Positions 8,985 to 16,560 of a stretch of DNA of 64,000 bases are shown here, piece by piece (position 1 is the first letter of the stretch; each line of letters opens with the position of its first letter). Made by a program: the position numbers and the translations under genes. The notes beneath the pieces were generated by a model. That model made no database searches. It saw only the letters and a program-made list of their open reading frames with translations, and was not told where the DNA came from. This DNA is from Candidatus Alloclostridium intestinigallinarum (lineage in GTDB: Bacteria; Bacillota; Clostridia; Christensenellales; UBA3700): the NCBI GenBank assembly GCA_904382605.1, contig CAJFJA010000010.1, positions 1 to 64,000 on the forward strand. The letters are read 5' to 3'.

Positions 8985-9106
8985 GTCCTTTTGTTTTCTT
9001 TAACAAAAAAACCGGCTTTCGTTTAATGATTAAGACAAGTACCTATCATTCGGATTCCGGCTTCCCTATCCCACCCGTTTGAATAATAACTTTTTTATAA
9101 ATTATA

Positions 9107-9124
9107 TTCCCATTATTCTGGGAA
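9107..9124. promoter_or_regulatory. Operator 1 upstream of XRE regulator
   Basis: 18-bp inverted repeat TTCCCA-N6-TGGGAA overlapping an AT-rich TATATT that could be the -10 of the XRE gene. Its twin lies at 9136-9153, with centres 29 bp apart. Paired identical sites directly before a small XRE gene are typical of autoregulation. Confidence 0.75.
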
Positions 9125-9135
9125 TGCAAGTATTT

Positions 9136-9153
9136 TTCCCAATATTGTGGGAA
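9136..9153. promoter_or_regulatory. Operator 2 upstream of XRE regulator
   Basis: Second perfect copy, TTCCCAATATTGTGGGAA, ending 10 bp before the ATG at 9164. It occupies the place where a Shine-Dalgarno would be, and no recognisable SD is present. Half-site spacing (CCA-N6-TGG) matches the palindrome of the 32.6-34.9 kb array. Confidence 0.75.
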
Positions 9154-9163
9154 AATTTATTTA

Positions 9164-9370
9164 ATGAATACTACTTTCGGTGAAAGATTGAAGGAATTGC
9201 GCAAAGAACGCGGCTTGGGGCAAATCGCGCTTGCCACCGCACTCGGCGTGGGTAAATCCTCCATAAGTTTATGGGAACGTGGCGAAAGCGAACCCACCCT
9301 CACAAATCTGATTACAATTGCGCAATATTTTGACGTTACCCTTGACTGGTTGGCAGGATTGACGGATTGA
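9164..9370 (+). CDS. Small XRE-family transcription regulator
   Basis: 68 residues, essentially one Cro/C1-type five-helix DNA-binding domain (residues 6-62: FGERLKELRKERGL, then GVGKSSISLWERGESEP with the recognition helix, then TIAQYFDVTLDWLAGL). No ligand or dimerisation domain follows. Two identical inverted repeats sit in its upstream region, so autoregulation and control of the divergent zinc-ribbon/LRR gene are likely. A paralogue of similar size is encoded at 32268-32495. The start is the only ATG fitting the domain; it lacks an SD. Confidence 0.92.
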   Translation: MNTTFGERLKELRKERGLGQIALATALGVGKSSISLWERGESEPTLTNLITIAQYFDVTLDWLAGLTD

Positions 9371-9465
9371 GCGCTTTCCTTAAACGCCGAATGCGTGATA
9401 GCGCTTTCTGCTTACAGCCTTTATTTTAATCATCTTCTATATCTTCAGTTGCATAGATTGGCAAA

Positions 9466-9510
9466 TTAAAAGTCAAATCCACCGCTTGGGCGGGCGGAGC
9501 TCCGCGCTAC
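9466..9510 (-). pseudogene. Remnant C-terminal tail related to the 67-residue protein
   Basis: Minus-strand reading gives PPAQAVDLTFNLPIYATEDI before a stop. This repeats the PPAQAVDLTF tail of the neighbouring gene at 9653-9856, but a TAG lies a few codons upstream, so no full gene remains. It looks like the end of a decayed duplicate. The rest of 9371-9652 shows nothing recognisable. Confidence 0.6.
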
Positions 9511-9652
9511 TTGCAAAGGCTCAATTTTCGGCTGTTATAATATTGAATGTTAAATCAGCCGAAGAATATCGGCAAAAGCGGCTATGATAATGCGGATAAA
9601 GTAATTCTGTAAACTATCTTGGAGCGATATTTTCCAACACTGGCTGCCCGCG

Positions 9653-9856
9653 CTACTCTTCTATCGGCGGTTCAAAAGTGAGGTCCACCGCTTGGGCGGG
9701 CGGAGCGGCAGGAGAGGAAGAGCTTTTGTCTTCCCTCTTCTGCTGCATATTTTTAAGAAGCGGCGCAAGAGCCGCCATATTGCCGCCCATTGCCGAGGCA
9801 ATAGAGGATATGTCTCCGCCGCCCTGCATAAGTTTCAAAATGTCCTGCATATCCAT
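9653..9856 (-). CDS. Small hypothetical protein (67 aa)
   Basis: Not recognised. A hydrophilic protein with a Met/Gly-rich start (MDMQDILKLMQGGGD), an Ala/Met-rich helix (residues 20-40), then a Lys/Arg/Ser linker and an acidic end PPAQAVDLTFEPP. No membrane span or signal peptide. The SD AAAGGAG lies about 12 nt upstream of the chosen ATG. It is transcribed in the same direction as the 102-residue gene 180 bp upstream. The tail is echoed in a remnant at 9466-9510, which supports it being a real gene that has been duplicated. Confidence 0.65.
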   Translation of the reverse strand: MDMQDILKLMQGGGDISSIASAMGGNMAALAPLLKNMQQKREDKSSSSPAAPPAQAVDLTFEPPIEE

Positions 9857-10037
9857 ATACCGCCGCTCCTTTCCGCATACCGCGCGGCAATTCGTCAGCC
9901 GCGGGAGTTACGCGCTTAATTTTTCCGCGCGTCTTATCTTTTCCGCGCCGTTCCGCCGCTTTGCCTTACCCTCTCCGTTACATCGTGCGGATTTACCGTC
10001 CGACAACGCAACTTACTTAAAGCGGCGCGCAAGCCGT

Positions 10038-10346
10038 CTACTTATTTTGTTTGAGGCTGTCCACAAGCCCTTTCAGCCTGTCGCGCTGGGCAGGGGAAAG
10101 CGCGGGAGCGGCTTTTGCGTAAAAGTCGTCCAGATCCGCGTCCGATAACGTGCCGTTCCGTCTGCCTTCCGCCGCGCGGGCAAGCATTTCCGTCATCAGC
10201 TGGCTTTCGTTCATGCCCGAATACCTCTGCATAGCCGCCTGAATGCTGTCGTCCGCCGCTCCGCCCGCCGCATTTTCCGAATGAGCGGAGTTTTCGTTTG
10301 AAGTGAACTGCGCGTTTCCGCCGCCGTTGAATCTCGGTTTTTTCAT
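10038..10346 (-). CDS. Small hypothetical protein (102 aa)
   Basis: Not assigned to a named family. The N-terminal 35 residues are low-complexity (Gly, Asn, Ala, Ser). The C-terminal half is a predicted helical domain (QRYSGMNESQLMTEML...LSDADLDDFY...LSPAQRDRLKGLVDSL). No membrane span. The SD AAGGGG sits 7 nt before the ATG. It lies between a SufS-like cysteine desulfurase and the 67-residue gene, all leftward. The helical C-terminal pattern resembles small hypothetical proteins common in Clostridia, but I cannot give a function. Confidence 0.7.
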   Translation of the reverse strand: MKKPRFNGGGNAQFTSNENSAHSENAAGGAADDSIQAAMQRYSGMNESQLMTEMLARAAEGRRNGTLSDADLDDFYAKAAPALSPAQRDRLKGLVDSLKQNK

Positions 10347-10452
10347 ATTCCCACCCCTTGCCGCGGCAAGTCAAACTCTTTCAATAAATGCCGCAGACTT
10401 TTTATTAAGACTGCATTTCGGTATTACAGCCACCCTAATAATGCTAATTTAT

Positions 10453-11580
10453 TTATTTTGCAATATTTTTTATAACCGAAGCCGTTATCTCCGCCTGCCT
10501 TTCCGTATTGCTCCACCCCGGACTTATGCGGACAAGTCCGTCCTTTACCGTGTTCAAAGCAATGTGGGCGAGCGGAGCGCAATGCAGACCGCCGCGCACA
10601 AAAATTTCCGCCTCGTTCAACTCGTCCGCCACGTCTACCGAAGTCATGCCGTCCACGGAAAAAGTGACAAGTCCGCTCCCCGGCGGCGAATACAGCTTTA
10701 CCCTGCTTATCCTCTCCAGTCTGTCGCGCAAAACGGCGCAAAATGCCTTTATCCTCGAATTTATCTCCAATAAATTGGCGTGCGTCCACTCCACGCCCGC
10801 GCGCAGTCCGCATATCCCCGGCGTGTTCAGCGTTCCCGATTCCAGACTTTCGGGCATTTCCGAAGGCTGGGAGATACTTAAACTTTCCGTTCCCGTACCG
10901 CCGAACTTGACGGGAAGAAGCTCAGTCACCTCTTTTACTATCAAAAAGCCGCTTCCCTGCGGACCATGCAATCCCTTATGCCCCGCGGTGCACAAAAAAG
11001 TCATGCCCGACGCCTGCATATCTATTTTCAGATGCCCCGCCGACTGCGCGCAATCCGCCAAAAAAGGAATGTTATACTGTTTGCACAGCGCGCCCACGGC
11101 GTTTATATCCGTCACACCGCCCGTAACGTTGGATACGTGCGTTGCGATGATAAGGCGCGTTTTATCGGTAATCTTTTCACGGATTGCACGCGCGCTTATT
11201 TCGCCCTTTTCGTCCGGCATTACCACGTCGACGGTCAAATCCTGTTCGCCTTTCAATGCGGTGAGCGGACGAAGCACAGAGTTATGGTCGTATGCGGTGC
11301 ATATTACGCGGCTTTCCTGTCCTTTGAACTTTCTAAGCCACCCTAATATTGCAATATTGAGCGCTTCCGTACAGTTGCAGGTAAAAATAACCTGACAGTC
11401 CGGGGCATTGAACGCGCGCTTTATACACTCTCTCGCCCTTTCCACTTCGCCCGCCGCTTTAATGGACGCCGAGTGTCCTCCGCGCCCGGGATTCGCGGGA
11501 GTCTGCAATGCCGCCATCATCGCCTCAAAAACCGTTTTCGGCTTATACCTACCCGTTGCCGCATTATCCAAATACATCAT
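10453..11580 (-). CDS. Class V aminotransferase, SufS/CsdA-like cysteine desulfurase
   Basis: 375 residues from the chosen start. A PLP enzyme that would remove sulfur (or selenium) from cysteine (or selenocysteine). Visible: MYLDNAAT at the N terminus, ATHVSNVTG, the PLP-contact DCAQSAGH (Asp176), the Schiff-base lysine in AGHKGLHGP (Lys202), and the active-site cysteine loop RGGLHCAP near the C terminus. The reading frame extends 25 codons further upstream, but those codons fall in a dispersed repeat also found upstream of ilvC and the class I aminotransferase, so I start at the MMYLDN methionine. The SD there is weak. It is divergent from a DUF3343 gene; DUF3343 proteins are annotated as putative Se/S carriers, which suggests a joint role in sulfur or selenium transfer. 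Confidence 0.85.
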   Translation of the reverse strand: MMYLDNAATGRYKPKTVFEAMMAALQTPANPGRGGHSASIKAAGEVERARECIKRAFNAPDCQVIFTCNCTEALNIAILGWLRKFKGQESRVICTAYDHNSVLRPLTALKGEQDLTVDVVMPDEKGEISARAIREKITDKTRLIIATHVSNVTGGVTDINAVGALCKQYNIPFLADCAQSAGHLKIDMQASGMTFLCTAGHKGLHGPQGSGFLIVKEVTELLPVKFGGTGTESLSISQPSEMPESLESGTLNTPGICGLRAGVEWTHANLLEINSRIKAFCAVLRDRLERISRVKLYSPPGSGLVTFSVDGMTSVDVADELNEAEIFVRGGLHCAPLAHIALNTVKDGLVRISPGWSNTERQAEITASVIKNIAK

Positions 11581-11604
11581 TTTTTCTTGCTCGCTCACCA
11601 ACCG

Positions 11605-11735
11605 GACCGAGGTCTTTGAGCTTGATCTTTTCGCCACCTTTCCCCAATACTTCACTCGACGTAACTCTGCTACGACTTCGCTCAGTATTGAGCAAATCTG
11701 CTCGAAAATCTCTAAGCTGAAATACCTCTGTCCGA
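11605..11735 (+). repeat. GAGCGAAGTCG dispersed element (copy 1)
   Basis: About 110 bp, conserved with copies at about 21085-21180, 40715-40805 and 46637-46748, and partly at 12000-12046. On the minus strand its core reads GAGCGAAGTCGTAGC...GTTACG; the CGTAGC/GCTACG (or G-U paired GTTACG) stem is kept in every copy. It lies just upstream of the cysteine desulfurase start, as other copies lie upstream of ilvC and the aminotransferase. Confidence 0.75.
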
Positions 11736-12145
11736 TTGTTTCACGAGCATTACCTCCCGTCTATAAATTTTGTTTTACCTGTAAGCCGAAACGCTTCCGC
11801 CGTTCTTTCGTACGAATATTCTCTTGCTCTATGCCGGCGGTATCTTTGTTCTAAAATCTCTAAACTGAAATACCTCTGCCCAGCTGCTTCACGAGCATTA
11901 CCTCCCGTCCAAGTTTGTTTACTTATTGCCTAAACGCTTCCGCCGTTCTTTCGTACGAATATTCTTATTAACCCTGCAATACCCAACGGCGTGCCGTTAC
12001 GACTTCGCTCAGTATTGAGCAAATCTGCTCGAAAATCTCTAAGCTGAAATACCTCTGCCAAGTTGCTTCACGAGCATTAACCCGTCCACTATTTTGTTTT
12101 TCTGCAAGCCGAAACGCTTCCGCCGTTCTTCCGTACGAATATTCC
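11704..12145. repeat. Three tandem copies of a 110-160 bp unit
   Basis: Units begin with AAAATCTCTAAGCTGAAATA at about 11704, 11853 and 12032, continue through TTCACGAGCATTACC, and end with GAAACGCTTCCGCCGTTC and TCGTACGAATATTC. The first and third are preceded by the dispersed-element core. They fill most of the 893-bp gap between the desulfurase and DUF3343 genes. No gene is seen in them. Confidence 0.8.
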
Positions 12146-12302
12146 CCGCTTTATGCCGGACTGTTGTGCGGCATTGCGCCCTTCTTAAAGTTTTTACCCG
12201 AACAGTTTTTCGGCTTTGTCAATATAATGTATGTGAGGAAAAGGCGAATATGCGCTCCGTCTGATTTTACATAAGAAAGCCTGCCCCGACACGGCAAAAT
12301 AT

Positions 12303-12339
12303 ATTTATCAATCAAAAACAAATTTATAGATTGATAAAT
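12303..12339. repeat. Perfect 11-bp inverted repeat upstream of DUF3343 gene
   Basis: ATTTATCAATC (12303-12313) and GATTGATAAAT (12329-12339) are exact complements with a 15-nt AT-rich loop. It could be an operator or the first stem of the leader RNA. Confidence 0.7.
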
Positions 12340-12473
12340 TTGCACGGGGTGCACAAAAACTACACTTAAAGCAACGTCGTTTACTACTAGCGACGACTTG
12401 TGCAAAGGTGCACGAAAGACACCGTTAAAAGTGTTCCTTCGATGTCGGGGGCTGGCAAAGAAAGGAGCACGAT
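12340..12473 (+). promoter_or_regulatory. Candidate cis-regulatory RNA leader of DUF3343 gene
   Basis: Two copies of a GGTGCAC(A/G)AAA box (12348 and 12407, 59 nt apart) flank a CGTCG/CGACG hairpin and a GCACAA/TTGTGC helix. Then GTGTTCCTT (12431-12439) can pair over nine positions (one G-U) with AAGGAGCAC (12462-12470), which contains the Shine-Dalgarno of the gene starting at 12474. I do not recognise a known riboswitch class. Pairings are seen directly; regulation is inferred. Confidence 0.5.
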
Positions 12474-12737
12474 ATGACTTATATAATAGTAGCATTTTCC
12501 TCACGCGCGCTTGCAATGCAGGCGCAGCAGATATTCGCACGCCGCGGCATTCCCGTTACGGTGATAAACACGCCGCGTGAAGCGGACGGTTCTTGCGGAC
12601 TTTCCGTGCGTGCAGACGTCCGATACCGCGCAAGCGTTATGCAGACAATCTCGTCAACGGTATTGAGAAGCGGCGTAAAAGCCGTGATATTGATGGGATA
12701 CGACCAGTTCGGAAGAAAGATAGTGGAACGCATTTAA
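12474..12737 (+). CDS. DUF3343 family protein (putative Se/S carrier-like)
   Basis: 87 residues. The N-terminal TYIIVAFSSRALAMQAQQIF and central GIPVTVINTPREADGSCGLSVR match the DUF3343 pattern: a ferredoxin-like fold with a central cysteine, here Cys42 or close to it. Family members are often encoded near cysteine desulfurase-like or selenium-metabolism genes and are described as putative sulfur/selenium carriers; the function is not proven. The partner here is probably the divergent desulfurase. A strong SD (AAAGGAG, 12461-12467) lies in a 9-bp stem. Downstream sequence starts a large repeat region. Confidence 0.85.
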   Translation: MTYIIVAFSSRALAMQAQQIFARRGIPVTVINTPREADGSCGLSVRADVRYRASVMQTISSTVLRSGVKAVILMGYDQFGRKIVERI

Positions 12738-13220
12738 GCGCTTCGCTTAGGCACCGAATGAGATAACCGCCGATTAAAAGTGTTTTGCGATAAGGCTATG
12801 CCTGAGCCGGTTTTATCTACGCAAAACACTTTGCGGTTTTATGTAATGCCATAACAAAGCGATGGGCGTCTGCCGAGAGAGCGCCTTTCCGCCGCTTTCG
12901 CACAAGTGTTCCTTGATAACACCAACAGGTATTACCTTCGTCGCCCTCGTGTGAAATCGAACGAAAAATCATCTCTCTCAATCATATGCCCATCACTTTG
13001 CTATGGCATAAGGGAGAACCCACCCATTCGGGAGCGTGGACGCTCCCCCTAACCGCCTTGGCAACGCAGGACGTTGCATCCCTTAACCGCCTTGCAATAT
13101 CAGACTATAAAGAAAAGTCTGCTCTCTGCTATGGCTTTGGCAACTTATGCTTGGGGTCGGCTCCCCCTTCTTTCTGTGCGTTAATAACTTACACGCCTAT
13201 TGCCGGCATTGTTAAATCAT
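12738..13220. repeat. Hairpin-bearing intergenic element, copy 2
   Basis: About 280 bp from 12740 aligns with 48180-48450: both have GCTTCGCT(T/C)AGGC, a 13-bp stem (AAAGTGTTTTGCG 12777-12789 with CGCAAAACACTTT 12820-12832), GAGAGAGCGCCTTTCCG, the hairpin ACACCAACAGGTATTACC, and CATATGCCCATCACTTTG. Then come a GGAGCG hairpin module and CTTAACCGCCTTG connectors. No reading frame is shared between the copies. Confidence 0.75.
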
Positions 13221-13598
13221 CTTGTCAAGTACTACTTGACACGGCTGCTTTTTGTTAAAAGTTTTAACAGGCTTGTCAGTTACTATCGTACACGCTTGTT
13301 TATATCTTCTGCTAATACAATCTTGTCGAGCACTACTTGACACGCATATTTTTATTAAAAATTTCAACAGGCTTGTCAGGTACTACTTGACAAAAGTATT
13401 TCTGTCGCAGAGTTTCAACAGTCTTGTCAGGTACTACTTGACAAGAGTATTTTTGACACTAAGTAAAACAGGCTTGTCAAGTACTGCTTGACAAGATTAT
13501 CTTTGATAGTAAGTAAAACAGGCTTGTCAAGTACTGCTTGACAAGATTATCTTTGATAGTAAGTAAAACAGGCTTGTCAGGTACTGCTTGACAAGTTT
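13221..13598. repeat. 50-bp tandem palindrome array 2 (8 copies)
   Basis: Starts at about 13221, 13272, 13322, 13372, 13423, 13473, 13523 and 13573. It is the inverse orientation of arrays 1 and 3: linker TTTTTGATAGTAAGTAAAAC on the plus strand, arms often CTTGTCAGG/CTTGACAAG. A ninth, separated palindrome at about 13708 is fused to a GC hairpin. Confidence 0.9.
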
Positions 13599-14009
13599 AT
13601 TTTTGATAGTAAATAAACTGGTAATCAAACAAAAAGGCTTTGCGAAAAGATACCCCGCAATACTTTTTCTGCCACTTCAAGGTATGACCGGGGGCGGCGG
13701 CTCGCCGCTGTCAGGTACTGCTTGACAAGATTATTTTTGATAGTAAAAATGTTTCTTCGCAGCGGTTAAGGGGTGGAGCGCCACGCGCTCCCTTCAAGGT
13801 ATGACCGGGGGCGGCGGCTCGCTGCTGTCCACTTTAGTGGACACTTCATTTATGAAGTTATGAAAACAAGCCGATACCAAAAATATTGGTAAAGGCTTGT
13901 TTTTATCCGCAGAAACTAATAAAGCCGAATTATTACGGAGAAGTAAAGCCTTGATTTTCCGCCATACTCCCTGCACGGAATAATCAGCCTGCGGCGGCTC
14001 GCCGCTTGC
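13599..14009. repeat. Intergenic module mosaic
   Basis: Two GGCGGCTCGCCGC-type hairpins, one joined to the 50-bp-family palindrome (13708) and one to TGTCCACTTTAGTGGACA (13826-13843). Also a GGAGCGC/GCGCTCC hairpin near 13774-13790 and ACCAAAAATATTGGT near 13880. The gene-proximal GC hairpin at about 13990-14005 may help end the GH3 transcript. No gene is seen. Confidence 0.75.
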
Positions 14010-16454
14010 TCACCGCTTGCCTATATTTTTTATAATTTGCCAAAGTCCTTTGAACAGGTGTCCGTTCAGCATAGTCAGAAGCCCTTCCGCCATGCGCTCG
14101 TTGAACATACCCTGCGACGAATACGACAGGCTGCGCACGGGCGTGGTTATCATGACTTCGTGCATCATCGTGCAGTTCGGGTCGTCCTTGGGCGCGTGCA
14201 TCTGCATACATATTATGCCGCGCGAAGCCTTTATGATAAGGCGCGCCAGACGGCTTTGTCCCGCCATATCGTTAAAGCAGTCGTCCATAGTGAAACTGCC
14301 CTTTCCCGGAAGCTCTTTTTCCTTTGAAAGCGGTCTGCCCAAAAGCGCGGCAAAGTCATCGTCCGTCACCGCCTGTTCGGAGGGGTGTGCGTACCAGCCG
14401 CCCGCGGAAGAAGTTTTGCGCTCCCTCGCCGCCGTCACGGATATGCTCTTTTCCAGCCTTATATCCGCGCTGGACGAGCCGACCTTTACGACGTATTCGC
14501 CGCTGTCCGCCGCCCATTCGCCCTCACGGGTATTCCAGCTTTGGAATGCGCGCGCAGGCAGGGTCACGGTCACGCGCCTGCTCTCTTTTGCGGCAAGTTT
14601 CACCTTTATGCTCCCTTTCAACTCGTATGCGGGCTGGAAAGTAGTAGTGCTAGGGTGGCTGACGTATATCTGAGCCACTTCCGCGCCGTCCCTTTTGCCG
14701 GTATTTGCGACTGTGAACGTCACGTCCACGCTGTCGCCCTCTTTTACCGAGGACGCGGAAAGCGCAAGGTCGGAATATTCAAACTGCGTGTAGGAAAGTC
14801 CGTGTCCGAAGGGGAATAGCACGGGCACGCCTGCGGTGGAATAGTAGCGGTAGCCAACGTAAATTCCCTCGCGGTATTCCGTCAGATATCGTTTGCCGGG
14901 GAAGTATTTCGACGAAGGCGCGTCGGCGTATTTTACGGGGAAAGTTTCCGCAAGTTTGCCGCTCGGATTTTCATAGCCGTAAAGCAGGTCGACCGTCGCG
15001 GCTCCGCTTGCCTGCCCCGAAAGTCCCGTAAACAGTACGGCGCGCACCTTGTCTATCCACGGCATCTCCATGGCTCCTCCGCCCGAAAGCACCACAGCCA
15101 CGTTGGGATTTATCGCGCATACCCGCTCTATGAGTTCGTTCTGTTCGTCGGGCAGGCGCATATGCTTTCTGTCAAAGCCTTCCGCCTCGTACTTGGGCGG
15201 AAGTCCCGCCATTATAACTATTTTCTTGTATTTGGCGGCGAGTTCGCACGCCTGTTCAAACAGTTTTTCCTGCTTTATCTTGCCGTCGAGGTCGTAACCG
15301 GGTTCGTAGGCAAAGCGCAGTTTTCTGTCGCCAAGCGCGTCCGCCACCGAGGTGATTTTATGCGCGTTGATAAAGGACGAGCCTGCGCCCTGGAAGCGCG
15401 GCTTTACGGTCATATGTCCTATGTAGAGCACCTTTTCTTCCTCGTCGAGCGGCAGCATTCCGTCGTTTTTAAGAAGTACTGCCGAACCGCACGCCACTTT
15501 ACGCACGATTTTGTCGTGCGCTTCCACGTCGTAACCGCCCTCCTTTTTTTTCGGAGAAGTCAGGGCAAGGTCTATCACCCTGTCGGCAATGACGTCCAGA
15601 ACGCGCTCGTCCAGTTCCCCGTCCTGCACCGCCTTGACAAGTTTTTTGTCGTTCATGCCGCCGCTTGACGGCATTTCCACGTCCATACCCGCTGCCGCGC
15701 CCTTTACTCTGTCGCAGGTGGCGCCCCAGTCGGTCATGGTAAGGCCTTTGAAGCCCCATTCCCCGCGCAGAATTTCGTTGAGCGTAAGCGGATTTTCACT
15801 GCCGTAAACGCCGTTCAGTCTGTTGTAGGCGCACATCACCGTCCGCGCCCCGCCCTCCTTGACGGCTATTTCAAACGGCGCGAGATATATCTCCCTTAAA
15901 GTGCGGTCGTCGACTTCCGCGCTTATGCTCATGCGGTAATATTCCTGGTTATTGGCGCAATAGTGTTTCAGGCACGCTCCCGTACCGTTTTTCTGGATAC
16001 CGCGTACGAGCGCCGCCGCCATTTTCCCCGCAAGATAGGGGTCTTCGGAAAAATATTCAAAGTTCCTGCCGCACAGCGGATCGCGCTTGATGTTCACGCC
16101 GGGACCGAGCACGACCCGTACGCCCTCGCATACCGCCTCTTCACCGAGGGTTTCGCCCATCTCTTCAAGCAGTTCTTCGTCCCACGAGCACGCCGTGGTG
16201 ACCGCCGTGGGAAAACAGGTCGCGTTTACGGACTGGTTGAGTACGACCTGACCTTCCGCCTGCTTGCGCAGTCCGTGAGGTCCGTCCGTAACCATGACTT
16301 CAGGCACGCCCAGGCGCTCCACGCCCCTGAAGTGCCACATATCCTTGCCCGAACATAAAGAAGCCTTTTCTTCCAAAGTGAGCTTTTCCACAATATCGGC
16401 ATGTTTTAAGGGAATGCGAGCATAATCATACAAAGATGTATCTTTGTTTTCCAT
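14010..16454 (-). CDS. Glycoside hydrolase family 3 beta-glycosidase
   Basis: 814 residues from the ATG with SD GGAGG at 8 nt; the longer frame upstream has no SD. GH3 N-terminal TIM barrel to about residue 320 with VTDGPHGLR, the KHYCANNQEYYR loop and the nucleophile in MTDWGA (Asp242). A GH3 C-terminal domain follows, then a fibronectin III-like domain (about 560-660: YTQFEYSDLALS...). A roughly 130-residue tail, unusual for the family, includes GWYAHPSEQAVTDDDFAALLG and ends in Lys/Arg. No signal peptide, so cytoplasmic. It would cleave beta-glucosides or xylosides taken up as oligosaccharides; the exact sugar is unknown. No transporter adjoins it. Promoter at 16506-16534. Confidence 0.93.
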   Translation of the reverse strand: MENKDTSLYDYARIPLKHADIVEKLTLEEKASLCSGKDMWHFRGVERLGVPEVMVTDGPHGLRKQAEGQVVLNQSVNATCFPTAVTTACSWDEELLEEMGETLGEEAVCEGVRVVLGPGVNIKRDPLCGRNFEYFSEDPYLAGKMAAALVRGIQKNGTGACLKHYCANNQEYYRMSISAEVDDRTLREIYLAPFEIAVKEGGARTVMCAYNRLNGVYGSENPLTLNEILRGEWGFKGLTMTDWGATCDRVKGAAAGMDVEMPSSGGMNDKKLVKAVQDGELDERVLDVIADRVIDLALTSPKKKEGGYDVEAHDKIVRKVACGSAVLLKNDGMLPLDEEEKVLYIGHMTVKPRFQGAGSSFINAHKITSVADALGDRKLRFAYEPGYDLDGKIKQEKLFEQACELAAKYKKIVIMAGLPPKYEAEGFDRKHMRLPDEQNELIERVCAINPNVAVVLSGGGAMEMPWIDKVRAVLFTGLSGQASGAATVDLLYGYENPSGKLAETFPVKYADAPSSKYFPGKRYLTEYREGIYVGYRYYSTAGVPVLFPFGHGLSYTQFEYSDLALSASSVKEGDSVDVTFTVANTGKRDGAEVAQIYVSHPSTTTFQPAYELKGSIKVKLAAKESRRVTVTLPARAFQSWNTREGEWAADSGEYVVKVGSSSADIRLEKSISVTAARERKTSSAGGWYAHPSEQAVTDDDFAALLGRPLSKEKELPGKGSFTMDDCFNDMAGQSRLARLIIKASRGIICMQMHAPKDDPNCTMMHEVMITTPVRSLSYSSQGMFNERMAEGLLTMLNGHLFKGLWQIIKNIGKR

Positions 16455-16505
16455 AATTTCCTCCGAACCTCCCGCAATGCGGGACAAATAATATATCCGT
16501 ATTAT

Positions 16506-16534
16506 ATTATACCACAGCTTTACAAAAAGGACAA
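16506..16534 (-). promoter_or_regulatory. Promoter of the GH3 gene
   Basis: TTGTCC (16529-16534) and TATAAT (16506-16511) on the minus strand, 17-bp spacer. A CCCGC/GCGGG hairpin lies between the promoter and the SD. Confidence 0.7.
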
Positions 16535-16560
16535 TATCTATATATAAAAATCTGCAACGC

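Noticed and set aside
11581..11655. 25-residue N-terminal extension of the cysteine desulfurase
   Set aside because: It derives from the same dispersed element; family proteins begin at the YLDNAAT segment.
12151..12540. 129-residue minus-strand frame over the DUF3343 leader
   Set aside because: It crosses the structured leader and inverted repeat, lacks an SD, and resembles no family.
12738..13010. Integron attC-like sites or a tRNA gene in the hairpin elements
   Set aside because: No attC core sites, no integrase, and no tRNA T-loop or cloverleaf could be found.
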